DNA of 64,000 nt, from the NCBI GenBank assembly GCA_016708955.1, contig JADJES010000001.1, positions 124,001-188,000 on the forward strand. The letters run 5' to 3'. A model generated the notes under the pieces. It made no database searches. It had not been told where the DNA came from and was given only the letters and a program-made list of their open reading frames with translations. The position numbers and the translations under genes are program-made. This DNA is from Nitrosomonas sp. Lineage in GTDB: Bacteria; Pseudomonadota; Gammaproteobacteria; Burkholderiales; Nitrosomonadaceae. This document shows, one piece after another, positions 27,390 through 35,126 of the stretch. Position 1 is the first letter of the stretch; every line of letters starts with the position of its first letter.

Positions 27390-27422
27390 TTATCTATAAG
27401 ACACCAATGTCTATCGAGCACG

Positions 27423-27572
27423 GTAGGTTGGGCTGACAAAGGAAGCCCAACATCAAACGGGGATGAATCGAACCCGGTTCTTGTCGACAGATAGCTGTTT
27501 TCAGCGGTAAAACGAAAGTGTCTCTTTATCGCGAACAGTGAATGTTGGGCTTCCTTTGTCAGCCCAACCTAC
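27423..27572. repeat. 150-bp element with perfect 31-bp inverted repeats
   Basis: The left arm at 27423-27453 (beginning GTAGGTTGGGCTGACAAA) is the exact reverse complement of the right arm at 27542-27572. The 88-base centre holds a smaller AACCCGGTT palindrome. It lies 11 bases before the left REP of the RAYT unit. Confidence 0.85.
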
Positions 27573-27583
27573 AATTAGGGTCT

Positions 27584-27617
27584 GGTAGGATGTGCCGACC
27601 GCAAGGAGGCGCATCAA
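27584..27617 (+). repeat. REP sequence, left copy of the RAYT unit
   Basis: The sequence begins GGTAGGATGTGCCGACCGCA. Its inverted counterpart with two differences is at 28189-28221, on the other side of the RAYT gene. Paired inverted REPs around a TnpA_REP gene are the standard arrangement of REPtrons. Confidence 0.85.
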
Positions 27618-27652
27618 TCAAGAAATAGTTTAAAAACAGGAAAACAAACAAA

Positions 27653-28183
27653 ATGACAGAATACCGGCGTGCCTATATTCCCGGAGGTTCCTGGTTTTTT
27701 ACGGTTAATCTTGCCGAACGCAAGAACAATAGGTTATTAGTCGAAAAAATCGATTTACTGCGTAGCGCATTTGAATACACCAAACAGCGCTACCCTTTTC
27801 GCATGGATGCCGTCATTATTTTGCCGGATCACTTACACTGTATCTGGACGCTGCCACAGGTTGATGCAGATTTTTCAACCCGGTGGAAACTGTTGAAAGG
27901 TTACTTTTCCCGTCACATAGCCAAAGGAGAAGGAATTTCTGCCAGCCGGAAATCCCGCCGGGAAAGAGGAATATGGCAACGTCGATTCTGGGAGCATCTT
28001 TTGCGTGACCAAAATGATTTTAACCGGCACGTCGATTATATTCATTGGAATCCTGTTAAACATGTTTTGGCAAAATGAGTAAGCGATTGGCCTTATTCCA
28101 GTTTTCATCGTTATGTTGAACAAGGCGTCTATCCTGAGAATTGGGGAAATCATGAAGGCTATGATATCGAGGGGCTTAAATGA
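27653..28183 (+). pseudogene. REP-associated tyrosine transposase (RAYT) with an in-frame TGA
   Basis: This is a Y1 HUH-type transposase of the IS200/IS605-related TnpA_REP family. The N-terminus YRRAYIPGGSWFFTVNL and the HUH motif segment LPDHLHCIWTLP (about residue 63) are intact, and the catalytic-tyrosine region HVDYIHWNPVKH is present. The frame stops at TGA 28076-28078, but the same frame continues for 34 codons (VSDWPYSSFHRYV ... EGLK) to a stop at 28181-28183. That tail is the normal RAYT C-terminus. A CGA-to-TGA change is the simplest explanation. The 141-residue product keeps the catalytic core but lacks the tail. Confidence 0.9.
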
Positions 28184-28188
28184 TGCGT

Positions 28189-28221
28189 TTGATGCGCCTC
28201 CTTGCAGTCGGCACATCCTGC
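28189..28221 (-). repeat. REP sequence, right inverted copy of the RAYT unit
   Basis: This 33-bp sequence begins TTGATGCGCCTCCTTGCAGT. It is the inverted copy of the left REP (27584-27617) with two mismatches. It starts 5 bases after the extended RAYT reading frame ends. Confidence 0.85.
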
Positions 28222-28252
28222 ATAGCTATTGAAATTCCAGAAGTACATTGGC

Positions 28253-28400
28253 TTAACAGGCCGTTGAAAAACTATCTGCGTTGCCGCTACGGTGTTAAAA
28301 ACAGGCTCAAAATGCTCATTTATTACGCATAAACTGCGCTTTTTCGCCTGTTTTTGCCTTGCATCGGCTGCCTCGAAAACGTTTTTCAACGGCCTGTTAA
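28253..28400. repeat. 148-bp element with perfect 20-bp terminal inverted repeats
   Basis: The ends TTAACAGGCCGTTGAAAAAC (28253-28272) and its exact complement (28381-28400) bound a non-coding unit with an inner inverted pair, AAAAACAGGC (28297-28306) and GCCTGTTTTT (28346-28355). A degenerate, internally deleted relative lies at 29701-29743. It looks like a MITE or a complex palindromic repeat. Confidence 0.82.
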
Positions 28401-28465
28401 AAGCCAAATTTTATTAACCGCCGCTCTATTATGCTTGCGGCATTTTTTGAACGCGATCAGAAGAT

Positions 28466-29083
28466 ATGGAACACGAAGATAAACCTGGAAACACGCCGCC
28501 GAAAAGAATTCACCCAATCGCGCGTTTTCTTTTTCTTACCCGCTGGTTACAGTTGCCTTTATACCTGGGATTGGTATTAGCGCAATGTGTGTATGTATTT
28601 CATTTCTGGATTGAGCTATCCGATTTGATTGGTGCGGTCTTAGGAAATCAAAATTCATTACAGCATATTCTCGACACAGTCACGATTAAAGGCGCAGAAA
28701 GACCCGCGAAGTTAACCGAAACGGCCATTATGCTGGTTGTGCTGGGTTTGATTGATGTGGTGATGATTTCCAATCTGCTGATCATGGTGATTATCGGCGG
28801 TTATGAAACCTTTGTCTCGCGCATGAATCTGGAAGGGCATCCCGATCAACCGGAATGGTTGTCGCATGTGAATGCTTCTGTTTTAAAGGTTAAACTGGCA
28901 ACAGCCATTATCGGGATTTCGTCGATACACCTGCTGAAAACCTTTATCAACGCCAGTGCGTACGATGAAAAAACATTGCTTGCACAAACGGGCATACACA
29001 TGGCTTTTTTACTTTCGGCCATTGCCATTGCCTATTGTGATCGCATTATTATGCAAACCAGTCAACAATCGGCTGAACACTGA
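28466..29083 (+). CDS. YqhA family (UPF0114) inner-membrane protein
   Basis: The 205-residue protein matches the UPF0114/TIGR00645 family of unknown function. It has about four hydrophobic segments (about residues 28-50, 85-112, 140-160 and 172-192). The conserved parts are FLFLTRWLQLPLYLGL and the MISNLLIMVIIGGYETFVSRM segment. No partner gene gives a hint of role. Confidence 0.88.
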   Translation: MEHEDKPGNTPPKRIHPIARFLFLTRWLQLPLYLGLVLAQCVYVFHFWIELSDLIGAVLGNQNSLQHILDTVTIKGAERPAKLTETAIMLVVLGLIDVVMISNLLIMVIIGGYETFVSRMNLEGHPDQPEWLSHVNASVLKVKLATAIIGISSIHLLKTFINASAYDEKTLLAQTGIHMAFLLSAIAIAYCDRIIMQTSQQSAEH

Positions 29084-29102
29084 TACAGCAATCGGCTTGA
29101 TC

Positions 29103-29585
29103 TCAGGCTACAGCCGTAACATCATGCAATAACCGCAGTATTCCCTGCAAAGCTGTAGCCACAGCCAAACGCCGTATGGTTTCACGATTTCCTGTAAAAA
29201 ACCGGGTTTCTTGTTGCACTAAACCCTCTTTGATCGCCCAGGCAAAACAAACCATTCCCACGGGCTTTGTTGCAGTCCCGCCATCGGGGCCGGCAATCCC
29301 GGTGATCGATACGCTAATCTGCGCACGGCTTCTGTTCAGCGCTCCGAGGGCCATTTCCTGTGCAGTTTGCGCGGATACGGCGCCATATTGATCCAAGGTC
29401 GCTTGCTGAACGCCCAGCATGTCACATTTGGAAGCGTTGCTATACGTGATAAACCCCCGCTCATACCAGGCTGAGCTGCCTGCCACGGCAGTCACGGCTT
29501 GACCTAACCAGCCGCCGGTACAAGATTCGGCGGTTACCAGCAGCAATCCACGCTGAGCAAGGCGTTCCCCTACTGTCATCGCCAA
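29103..29585 (-). CDS. pncC: CinA C-terminal / nicotinamide-nucleotide amidase PncC
   Basis: The 160-residue protein equals the stand-alone CinA C-terminal domain, which deamidates nicotinamide mononucleotide in NAD recycling. The signature TAESCTGGWLGQAVTAVAGSSAWYERGFITYSN-type region is at about residues 18-50, with GIAGPDGGTATKPVG near residue 115. Length is normal for PncC. It is convergent with the yqhA-like gene. Confidence 0.92.
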   Translation of the reverse strand: MAMTVGERLAQRGLLLVTAESCTGGWLGQAVTAVAGSSAWYERGFITYSNASKCDMLGVQQATLDQYGAVSAQTAQEMALGALNRSRAQISVSITGIAGPDGGTATKPVGMVCFAWAIKEGLVQQETRFFTGNRETIRRLAVATALQGILRLLHDVTAVA

Positions 29586-29700
29586 ATCGTAATGATCTTG
29601 ATTTATATCAGAAATTTTAATACTCCATTTTTATATTCTGGTCAAAGGCAGACCATCCAATTAGAGAGAAACTTAATAGCTCGCCAGCTGATTAACATAG

Positions 29701-29743
29701 AAGGCTGTTGAGAAACTATCCGCGGTGTTAAGACAGGTTCAAC
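29701..29743. repeat. Degenerate fragment related to the 28253-28400 element
   Basis: AGGCTGTTGAGAAACTATC followed by GGTGTTAAGACAGG mirrors the left part of the 148-bp element with several substitutions and a short internal deletion. No right end is visible. Confidence 0.55.
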
Positions 29744-29777
29744 CAGGTTCGACGGATTCGCACTTTGTGACCGGGAT

Positions 29778-30607
29778 TCATAATTCAGCGGCGTGTTTCA
29801 AGTTTTCATCCATAAACGCGCCCAATGATTTTATCCAGAGTGGTTGCATAAAAATGAAACCGATATTGTGCCCGCCTTCCAGTTCCAGGAATTGTTTCGG
29901 CTCCGGTGCTGCCTGAAACAACTGCTGGCCATGCTCAAACGGTATGATTTCATCCTGCGGGCTATGCGCGATAAAAACCGGGCAAGTCACCGATTGCAGG
30001 GATTTGCGTGTGCCGTAATCAAAACGGCTGATCCAGCGTACCGGCAAGAATGGGTAAATCTCTGCGGCTAAATCGGGGACTGAAGTGAATGTGGAAGCCA
30101 GCGCCAGCAAGCCGGGCTTTTCCTGAACTGCTAGCCAAGCTGCTACCGCACCGCCTAGCGACTCTCCGAACAATACAATCTGCGCCGGTGCAATGCCTCG
30201 GGTTTCAGTTAGATAACGCCAGGCAGCCTGCGCGTCGAGATAAGTGCCGGATTCAGACGGAACGCCGCTGCTTTGGCCATAGCCGCGATAATCAAACAGC
30301 AGCGTGTTGTAGCCAAGCCGCTTGAACATCGCCAGATAATTGATGCGGTGGGAAATATTTCCGGCGTTGCCATGAAAAAACAGCACCGTGCCTTTGGCAT
30401 TGGGCACGGGCACCCACCAGCCGTGCAGTGTTTCGCCATCACTTGTGGCGATGTTAACAGACGTATAATCCAGGCCGATCGCCTCCGGCGTAATGCTGAG
30501 CTGTTTTCCGGAAAATAAACCAAGCGCGGCTGGCCAAAATACACCAGCAGAACCACGCCCAAGTAGGCAACAGCCAGCATGATGAGCAGATTAAGCAGCA
30601 TACGCAT
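29778..30607 (-). pseudogene. Alpha/beta hydrolase with a frameshift
   Basis: The N-terminal part (from ATG at 30607) encodes a membrane anchor, MLLNLLIMLAVAYLGVVLLVYFG, followed by QPRLVYFP. After that the useful frame changes: restoring one base near 30508-30511 (a CCGG that reads best as CCGGG) gives GKQLSITPEAIGLDYT continuing into HGWWVPVPNAKGTVLFFHGNAGNIS. The hydrolase core has the oxyanion segment FFHGNAGN, the nucleophile elbow LFGESLGGAVA and the acid/His region (SPQDEIIPFEHG ... LEGGHN). Read together it is about 276 residues, YfhR/BEM46-like. It starts 2 bases after the DUF2141 gene. A sequence error is possible. Confidence 0.85.
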
Positions 30608-30609
30608 CG

Positions 30610-31158
30610 CTAATGGTTAGGGCTCTTGAGATCAATCACGATATCCGCACCCAGACTGCCGGTGGTAAATGCGGAATCGCTGAATTTGGGAAAGCCGAAC
30701 TGTTGCCCGGGATTATTCGATAAGCCAAAAGGTTCGCGTGGCAACATATTCCAGTGTTTTTTTAATTTACGATTGCCATCGATATCGTGATAGACCGCCA
30801 CTGCGTAGGTGCCGGGCTGTTCGAGATTCATACACACGATCTGCTGCCCTTCTGCCGCCGGAATACGCACCTTGCGTTTGCGTCCTGCTTTGAAGAGAAA
30901 ATGTTCCGGGTCATCGTACAACTCAACGTTTAAAACACCCCCGGCCCCCACATTATTCACAGTGATCCTGACCTGAGCGATGCTGGCATTACAGACATCC
31001 GGCGCCTCATGCGGTTTGATATTGAAGGGTTGTGAAGCGCTGGTCTGAGTAGAAAGCAATAAACTCATGATAATAATCAACGCCTGTATAAAAAATCCTG
31101 TTGCATGCGAAGAATTTACAGGTAATGGCGCGGTTTTCATTGACTCAAGAATTGTCAT
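30610..31158 (-). CDS. DUF2141 domain exported protein
   Basis: This protein of up to 182 residues has an N-terminal signal peptide (FFIQALIIIMSLLLSTQTSA) and a DUF2141 beta-sandwich domain of unknown function. Recognisable parts are VRITVNNVGAGGVLNVELYDD and YAVAVYHDIDGNRKLKKHW, with PREPFGLSN near the end. Two in-frame ATGs (31158 and 31140) are possible starts. It forms a two-gene leftward unit with the frameshifted hydrolase. Confidence 0.85.
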   Translation of the reverse strand: MTILESMKTAPLPVNSSHATGFFIQALIIIMSLLLSTQTSASQPFNIKPHEAPDVCNASIAQVRITVNNVGAGGVLNVELYDDPEHFLFKAGRKRKVRIPAAEGQQIVCMNLEQPGTYAVAVYHDIDGNRKLKKHWNMLPREPFGLSNNPGQQFGFPKFSDSAFTTGSLGADIVIDLKSPNH

Positions 31159-31224
31159 AATGCGGTATGAATGGTTTACTATAACTGCGTATTCTAGACC
31201 AATAAAAAATAATTAGCGGGATTC

Positions 31225-33450
31225 ATGAACAAAGCGCAACTGAAAAAACTCGAAGCCGATCTGTGGAGCGCCGCAGACAAGCTGCGCGCCAACTCCGACC
31301 TGAAGTCCAGCGAATACGCCACGCCGGTGCTCGGCCTGATCTTCCTCAAGTTTGCCGACAACAACTACCGTCGCCACGAGCAAGCCATTCTCGCTGAATA
31401 TCAGCAATTACAGGGTACCCGGCGCGAGAAACCGGTTTCTGAAATCGCCATCGAGCAATGCGGTTTTTACCTGCCCGACCATACCCGCTACGATTATCTG
31501 CTGAATCTGCCGGAAGAAAAGGACATCGCCAAAGCGCTCAAGGAAGCGATGAAGGCTATCGAGGAATACAAGCCGGAACTCGAAGGCGTGCTGCCGAAGG
31601 ACGAATACGCTGCGCTGACGCGCACCGACAAAACCATTCCGCAACAATTGCTGAGAACCTTCGCGGACATTCCCGCCAACGCGACCGGTGACTTGTTCGG
31701 GCAGATTTACGAATACTTCCTGTCCGAATTCGCGCGCAGCGAAGGCCAGAAAGGCGGCGAGTTTTTCACCCCGCGGTCGGTGGTGCGGTTGATGGTCGAG
31801 ATCATCGAACCGCATGGCGGCAAGGTGTTCGATCCCGCCTGCGGCTCCGGCGGCATGTTCGTGCAGTCGGCGCAGTTCATCGAGGCGCACCGCAATGAAC
31901 TAAAAGGCGCGGACAGCGGCGTGTATGTCTGCGGTCAGGAAAAAACCCAGGATACCGTCAAGCTCGCCAAGATGAACCTCGCCGTCAACGGCCTGCGCGG
32001 CGAAATCAAGCAGGCCAACACTTATTACGAAGACCCGTATGACAGCTTCGGCGCGTTCGATTACGTGCTCGCCAATCCGCCGTTCAACGTCGACGACGTG
32101 AGCCTTTCCAGCGTGGAAAAGGACAAGCGCTTCAACACCTACGGTATCCCGCGCAACAAATCGAAAGTGAAAAAAGCAGACGAAGGCAAGGAAACCGTGC
32201 CCAACGGCAACTACCTGTGGATCAGCCTGTTCGCCACCTCACTCAAGCCGCAAGGCCGCGCCGCATTGGTCATGGCCAATTCCGCCTCCGATGCGCGTCA
32301 TTCCGAAGCCGACATCCGCAGAACGCTGATCGAGCAAAACCTGATCTACGCCATGCTGACGCTGCCGTCGAATATGTTCTACACCGTCACGCTCCCAGCC
32401 ACGCTGTGGTTTTTTGACAAAGCCAAGAAAGATGACAGAATTTTGTTCATCGACGCGCGCAACATTTTCACCCAGATCGACCGCGCCCACCGCGAATTCA
32501 GCGAAGAACACATTCAGAACATCGCCCTCATCAGCCACCTGCACAAAGGCCAGCGAGAGAAATTCGTGCAGCTCATCGAACGCTATTTCGCTGCCGGTAT
32601 GGAGCGGCTGATCGAAAACAACGAAAAGATCGAACCCGTGTGCGCGCAACTGCTTGATGTGCTGGACGATGCAGGCGGCAAACAAGCGGTGAGTGAACTG
32701 TTACAGCATTGGGCGGAATTGAACAAACTTAAGACACACTACCAGCAATATTTAAAACAAAACGGCTCTGTCATTCCGAGCGACAGCGAGGAATCTTACG
32801 CGCACGATAAGATTTCTCCCGATGATCGAAATGACAATCGGGGGGATCAAAATGACAGCGGTGCTACGGGTAATAGTGTCATTCCGAACGAGAGTGAGGA
32901 ATCTTATGCTTGCACGGAATCTTCCACAGCAACCGTCAACGCCAAGAATCAGGCACAACACCAGTTGCGCAATGCATTCGATCCTTTTTTCTCCGCACTG
33001 CACGAAGGCTTGAAGCGCCTGGACAAGACCGTGCGGCAGCACGAAAAACAGCAAACCGAACAGGCGCAGCAGGAAGGCAAACGCACATCAATTGACCGCA
33101 GAACAAAAGCGCTCAAATCCGCGCTGGAAGAATTGCACCAGGATGTGAAAAACGCGGAAATCTACTATCAGCATATCCACTGGCTGCAAGAGCGGTTTCC
33201 CAACGCGCAATACGAAGACGTCACCGGTCTGTGCAAACTCGCCACGCCCGAGGAAGTGCAGGAACAGGATTATTCGCTGAATCCGGGGCGTTATGTCGGT
33301 GTGGTGATTGAGGAGGATGGCAAGAGCGAGGAGGAGTTTATTGCGGAGTTGCTGGCGATGAATGATGAATTGAACTGTTTAAATAACGAAGCATCCAGGC
33401 TTGAGGCCGCAGTAACCTACAATATTCTCCAAATTGTGAATGAAACATGA
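31225..33450 (+). CDS. hsdM: Type I restriction-modification DNA methyltransferase subunit HsdM
   Basis: HsdM methylates adenine-N6 as part of an M2S complex. The 741-residue protein has the HsdM N-terminal helical domain, motif I KVFDPACGSGGMF (about residue 200) and the catalytic motif IV ANPPFNV (about residue 288). A C-terminal coiled region ends in YYQHIHWLQERFPNAQYEDVTGLCKLATPEEV. It is longer than typical HsdM (about 500-650). Part of the excess, about residues 515-566, is translated palindromic repeat (SVIPSDSEESYAHD and SVIPNESEESYACT). The stop overlaps the hsdS start (ATGA). Its GC-rich codon use differs from the insertion sequence downstream. Confidence 0.95.
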   Translation: MNKAQLKKLEADLWSAADKLRANSDLKSSEYATPVLGLIFLKFADNNYRRHEQAILAEYQQLQGTRREKPVSEIAIEQCGFYLPDHTRYDYLLNLPEEKDIAKALKEAMKAIEEYKPELEGVLPKDEYAALTRTDKTIPQQLLRTFADIPANATGDLFGQIYEYFLSEFARSEGQKGGEFFTPRSVVRLMVEIIEPHGGKVFDPACGSGGMFVQSAQFIEAHRNELKGADSGVYVCGQEKTQDTVKLAKMNLAVNGLRGEIKQANTYYEDPYDSFGAFDYVLANPPFNVDDVSLSSVEKDKRFNTYGIPRNKSKVKKADEGKETVPNGNYLWISLFATSLKPQGRAALVMANSASDARHSEADIRRTLIEQNLIYAMLTLPSNMFYTVTLPATLWFFDKAKKDDRILFIDARNIFTQIDRAHREFSEEHIQNIALISHLHKGQREKFVQLIERYFAAGMERLIENNEKIEPVCAQLLDVLDDAGGKQAVSELLQHWAELNKLKTHYQQYLKQNGSVIPSDSEESYAHDKISPDDRNDNRGDQNDSGATGNSVIPNESEESYACTESSTATVNAKNQAQHQLRNAFDPFFSALHEGLKRLDKTVRQHEKQQTEQAQQEGKRTSIDRRTKALKSALEELHQDVKNAEIYYQHIHWLQERFPNAQYEDVTGLCKLATPEEVQEQDYSLNPGRYVGVVIEEDGKSEEEFIAELLAMNDELNCLNNEASRLEAAVTYNILQIVNET
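32770..32836. repeat. GTCATTCCGA palindromic repeat inside hsdM (full copy)
   Basis: The unit starts GTCATTCCGAGCGACAGCGA and ends GATCGAAATGACA, with the inner GAGGAATC/GATTTCTC pair. It has the family pattern seen in the gaps of this locus, but here it is read in frame within hsdM. Confidence 0.88.
32878..32922. repeat. GTCATTCCGA palindromic repeat inside hsdM (half copy)
   Basis: Only the left half is present (GTCATTCCGAACGAGAGTGA through GAGGAATCTTA). It is read in the same frame as the first copy, giving the same SVIPxxSEESYA peptide. A right-end scrap (AAATGACAG) lies between the copies at 32850-32858. Confidence 0.8.
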
Positions 33451-33775
33451 CAAATTGGACTGAATGTAGAATCAGTGAGGTTGTCAGCGTCGCACAAGGG
33501 CTCTGCATTAATACCAAGTCAAAACACTTGTTATCTGATTCGGGTTATCCGTTATTGCGAATTACTGATCTAATCAATGATACCGAAGAGCAGTATATCG
33601 ACAAGCATAGAGTTCCAAAGAAGTTTATTGCTAAGCCTGATGATTTAATCTATACGCGCACCGGCCAAGTTGGGTATGTGTTCAAAGGGCGAGTCGGTAT
33701 TGTTCATAACAATTGTTTTCGTGTCATTCCTAATAAAGAGATTTCTAGGCAATATCTATTCTGGTTTCTGAAAAC
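33447..33775 (+). pseudogene. hsdS: hsdS 5' part, interrupted by an ISL3-type element
   Basis: HsdS supplies the DNA recognition of type I systems. This fragment encodes about 110 residues of the first target-recognition domain (MTNWTECRISEVVSVAQG ... YPLLRITDLIND ... KPDDLIYTRTGQVGYVFKG ... YLFWFLK). It joins, after removal of the insertion, to the 3' part at 35127. The open frame runs a further 15 codons into the IS and stops at 33819-33821. Its ATG overlaps the hsdM stop. Confidence 0.92.
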
Positions 33776-35126
33776 GGTTCATCCGGCAAGTGCGTACTTG
33801 TTAGTCAGAAATGCATGTTGAAATAAAGTGAATTAAAGGTTGAAATTATCTCTGATTTTCAACGAAGAGGTTTTTCAACATGTCGACCAGTTGCTGTATC
33901 ACGCCTTTGGTATAGTTGGTTATTATTATCAAAGTACCTGTTTTATTGCGGGTGTCATAGTTGTCGCAATCCAAGCGGATCATTGGCGAATGAGATGTCC
34001 GGTATGTAAAAGTCGCGAGATACATTACCGAGGAAAGTTGGTTCGACGCTTCAGGACAATACCGGTAGGTCAAAAAAGCAGTCTATATCGACCTTCCAGT
34101 TCAGCGGGTAGAATGCACCCGATGCCAAGCAGTTCGTCAGGTAAAGATACAGTTTGCTGATGAGCACAAGCGCTATACACGTTCTTTCGAAAGATTGGTT
34201 TTGGATCTCTCTAGGCACATGACCATCCAGGCAGTAGCACGCCATCTTGGAGTGAGCTGGGATCTGGTTAAGGGAATACAGAAGGACAATCTGAATAAAC
34301 GTTATCGGTTGCCGAAATTGGCCAAGATAAAACGCATTGCGCTGGATGAAATATACCAAGGCAAGAAGCTGGGTTATTTAACGATAGTTCTGGATCTTCA
34401 ACGTGGGGCAGTGATTTTTGTTGGCAATGGGAAAGGTGCCGATGCACTGATTCCGTTTTGGAAGCGTTTGAAACGATCGGGTGCACGGATTGAAGCGGTT
34501 GCGACCGACATGGGGCCAGCATACATCAGTGCGGTGCGGGCTAATATCCCAGATGCAACGCTAGTGTTCGATCACTTCCATATTATTAAGCTGTTCAACG
34601 AAAAGTTGACAAAACTGCGTCGTGATCTGCAACGAGAAGCAGAAAATGGGTTGGGCAAACCCGTTTTGAAGGGCATTCGCTGGCTGTTGCTGAAGAACCC
34701 TGACAACCTGGATGACAAGCGCAATGAACGTCAACGTCTGGACGAAGCATTAAAGCTCAATGAGCCCTTGGCAACGGCCTATTACATGAAAGAAGAGTTA
34801 CGCAATATCTGGCATCAACCGGATAAACTCTCAGCTCAAAATGCATTGGATGAATGGGTAAAAAAGCCGCTGCTTCGGATGTCAACATGCTCAAGCAATT
34901 CTCTAAAACTATTGCAGCACACCGCTCAGGTATCCTGGCTTATTTCGATTTTAATGGTTTATCAACCGGGCCGTTGGAAGGTACCAACAACAAGATAAAA
35001 ACTTTGCACAAAATGGCCTATGGTTTCAGAGATGTCGAGTTCTTTAAACTCAAAATTATGGCGCTGCATGAAACCAATTATGTCCTTGTCGGTTAAACCC
35101 AAAAGTACGCACTTGCCGGATGAACC
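33776..35126 (+). mobile_element. ISL3-family insertion sequence
   Basis: The element is 1351 bp with perfect 24-bp terminal inverted repeats, GGTTCATCCGGCAAGTGCGT... at 33776-33799 and its exact complement at 35103-35126. The flanks carry an 8-bp target duplication: CTGAAAAC at 33768-33775, and CTGAAAAAAC at 35127-35136, where the A run has grown by two. Both 8-bp duplications and GG-starting ends fit the ISL3 family, as does the transposase. It interrupts hsdS in the same orientation. Confidence 0.92.
33840..35096 (+). pseudogene. ISL3-family transposase with two frameshifts
   Basis: Read across two shifts, the protein has an N-terminal zinc-finger (CPVCKSREIHYRG, then VECTRCQAVRQ), a helix-turn-helix (MTIQAVARHLGVSWDLVKGI) and the DDE catalytic set: D in IALDEIYQG, D in VATDMGPAYISA, E in GPLEGTNNKIKTL. 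The first shift is at the A6 run 34072-34077, where five A would be in frame. The second is at A6 34860-34865, where seven A or a -1 slip is needed. That site is A AAA AAG in the incoming frame. The start is an uncertain TTG at 33840. No single frame yields a complete transposase. Confidence 0.9.

Larger units (their letters stand above)
27336..27652. other. Gene-free stretch before the RAYT gene
   Basis: It contains the mtkB terminator, a 31-bp perfect inverted repeat pair and the left REP sequence, each listed separately. I see no other gene here. Confidence 0.6.
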
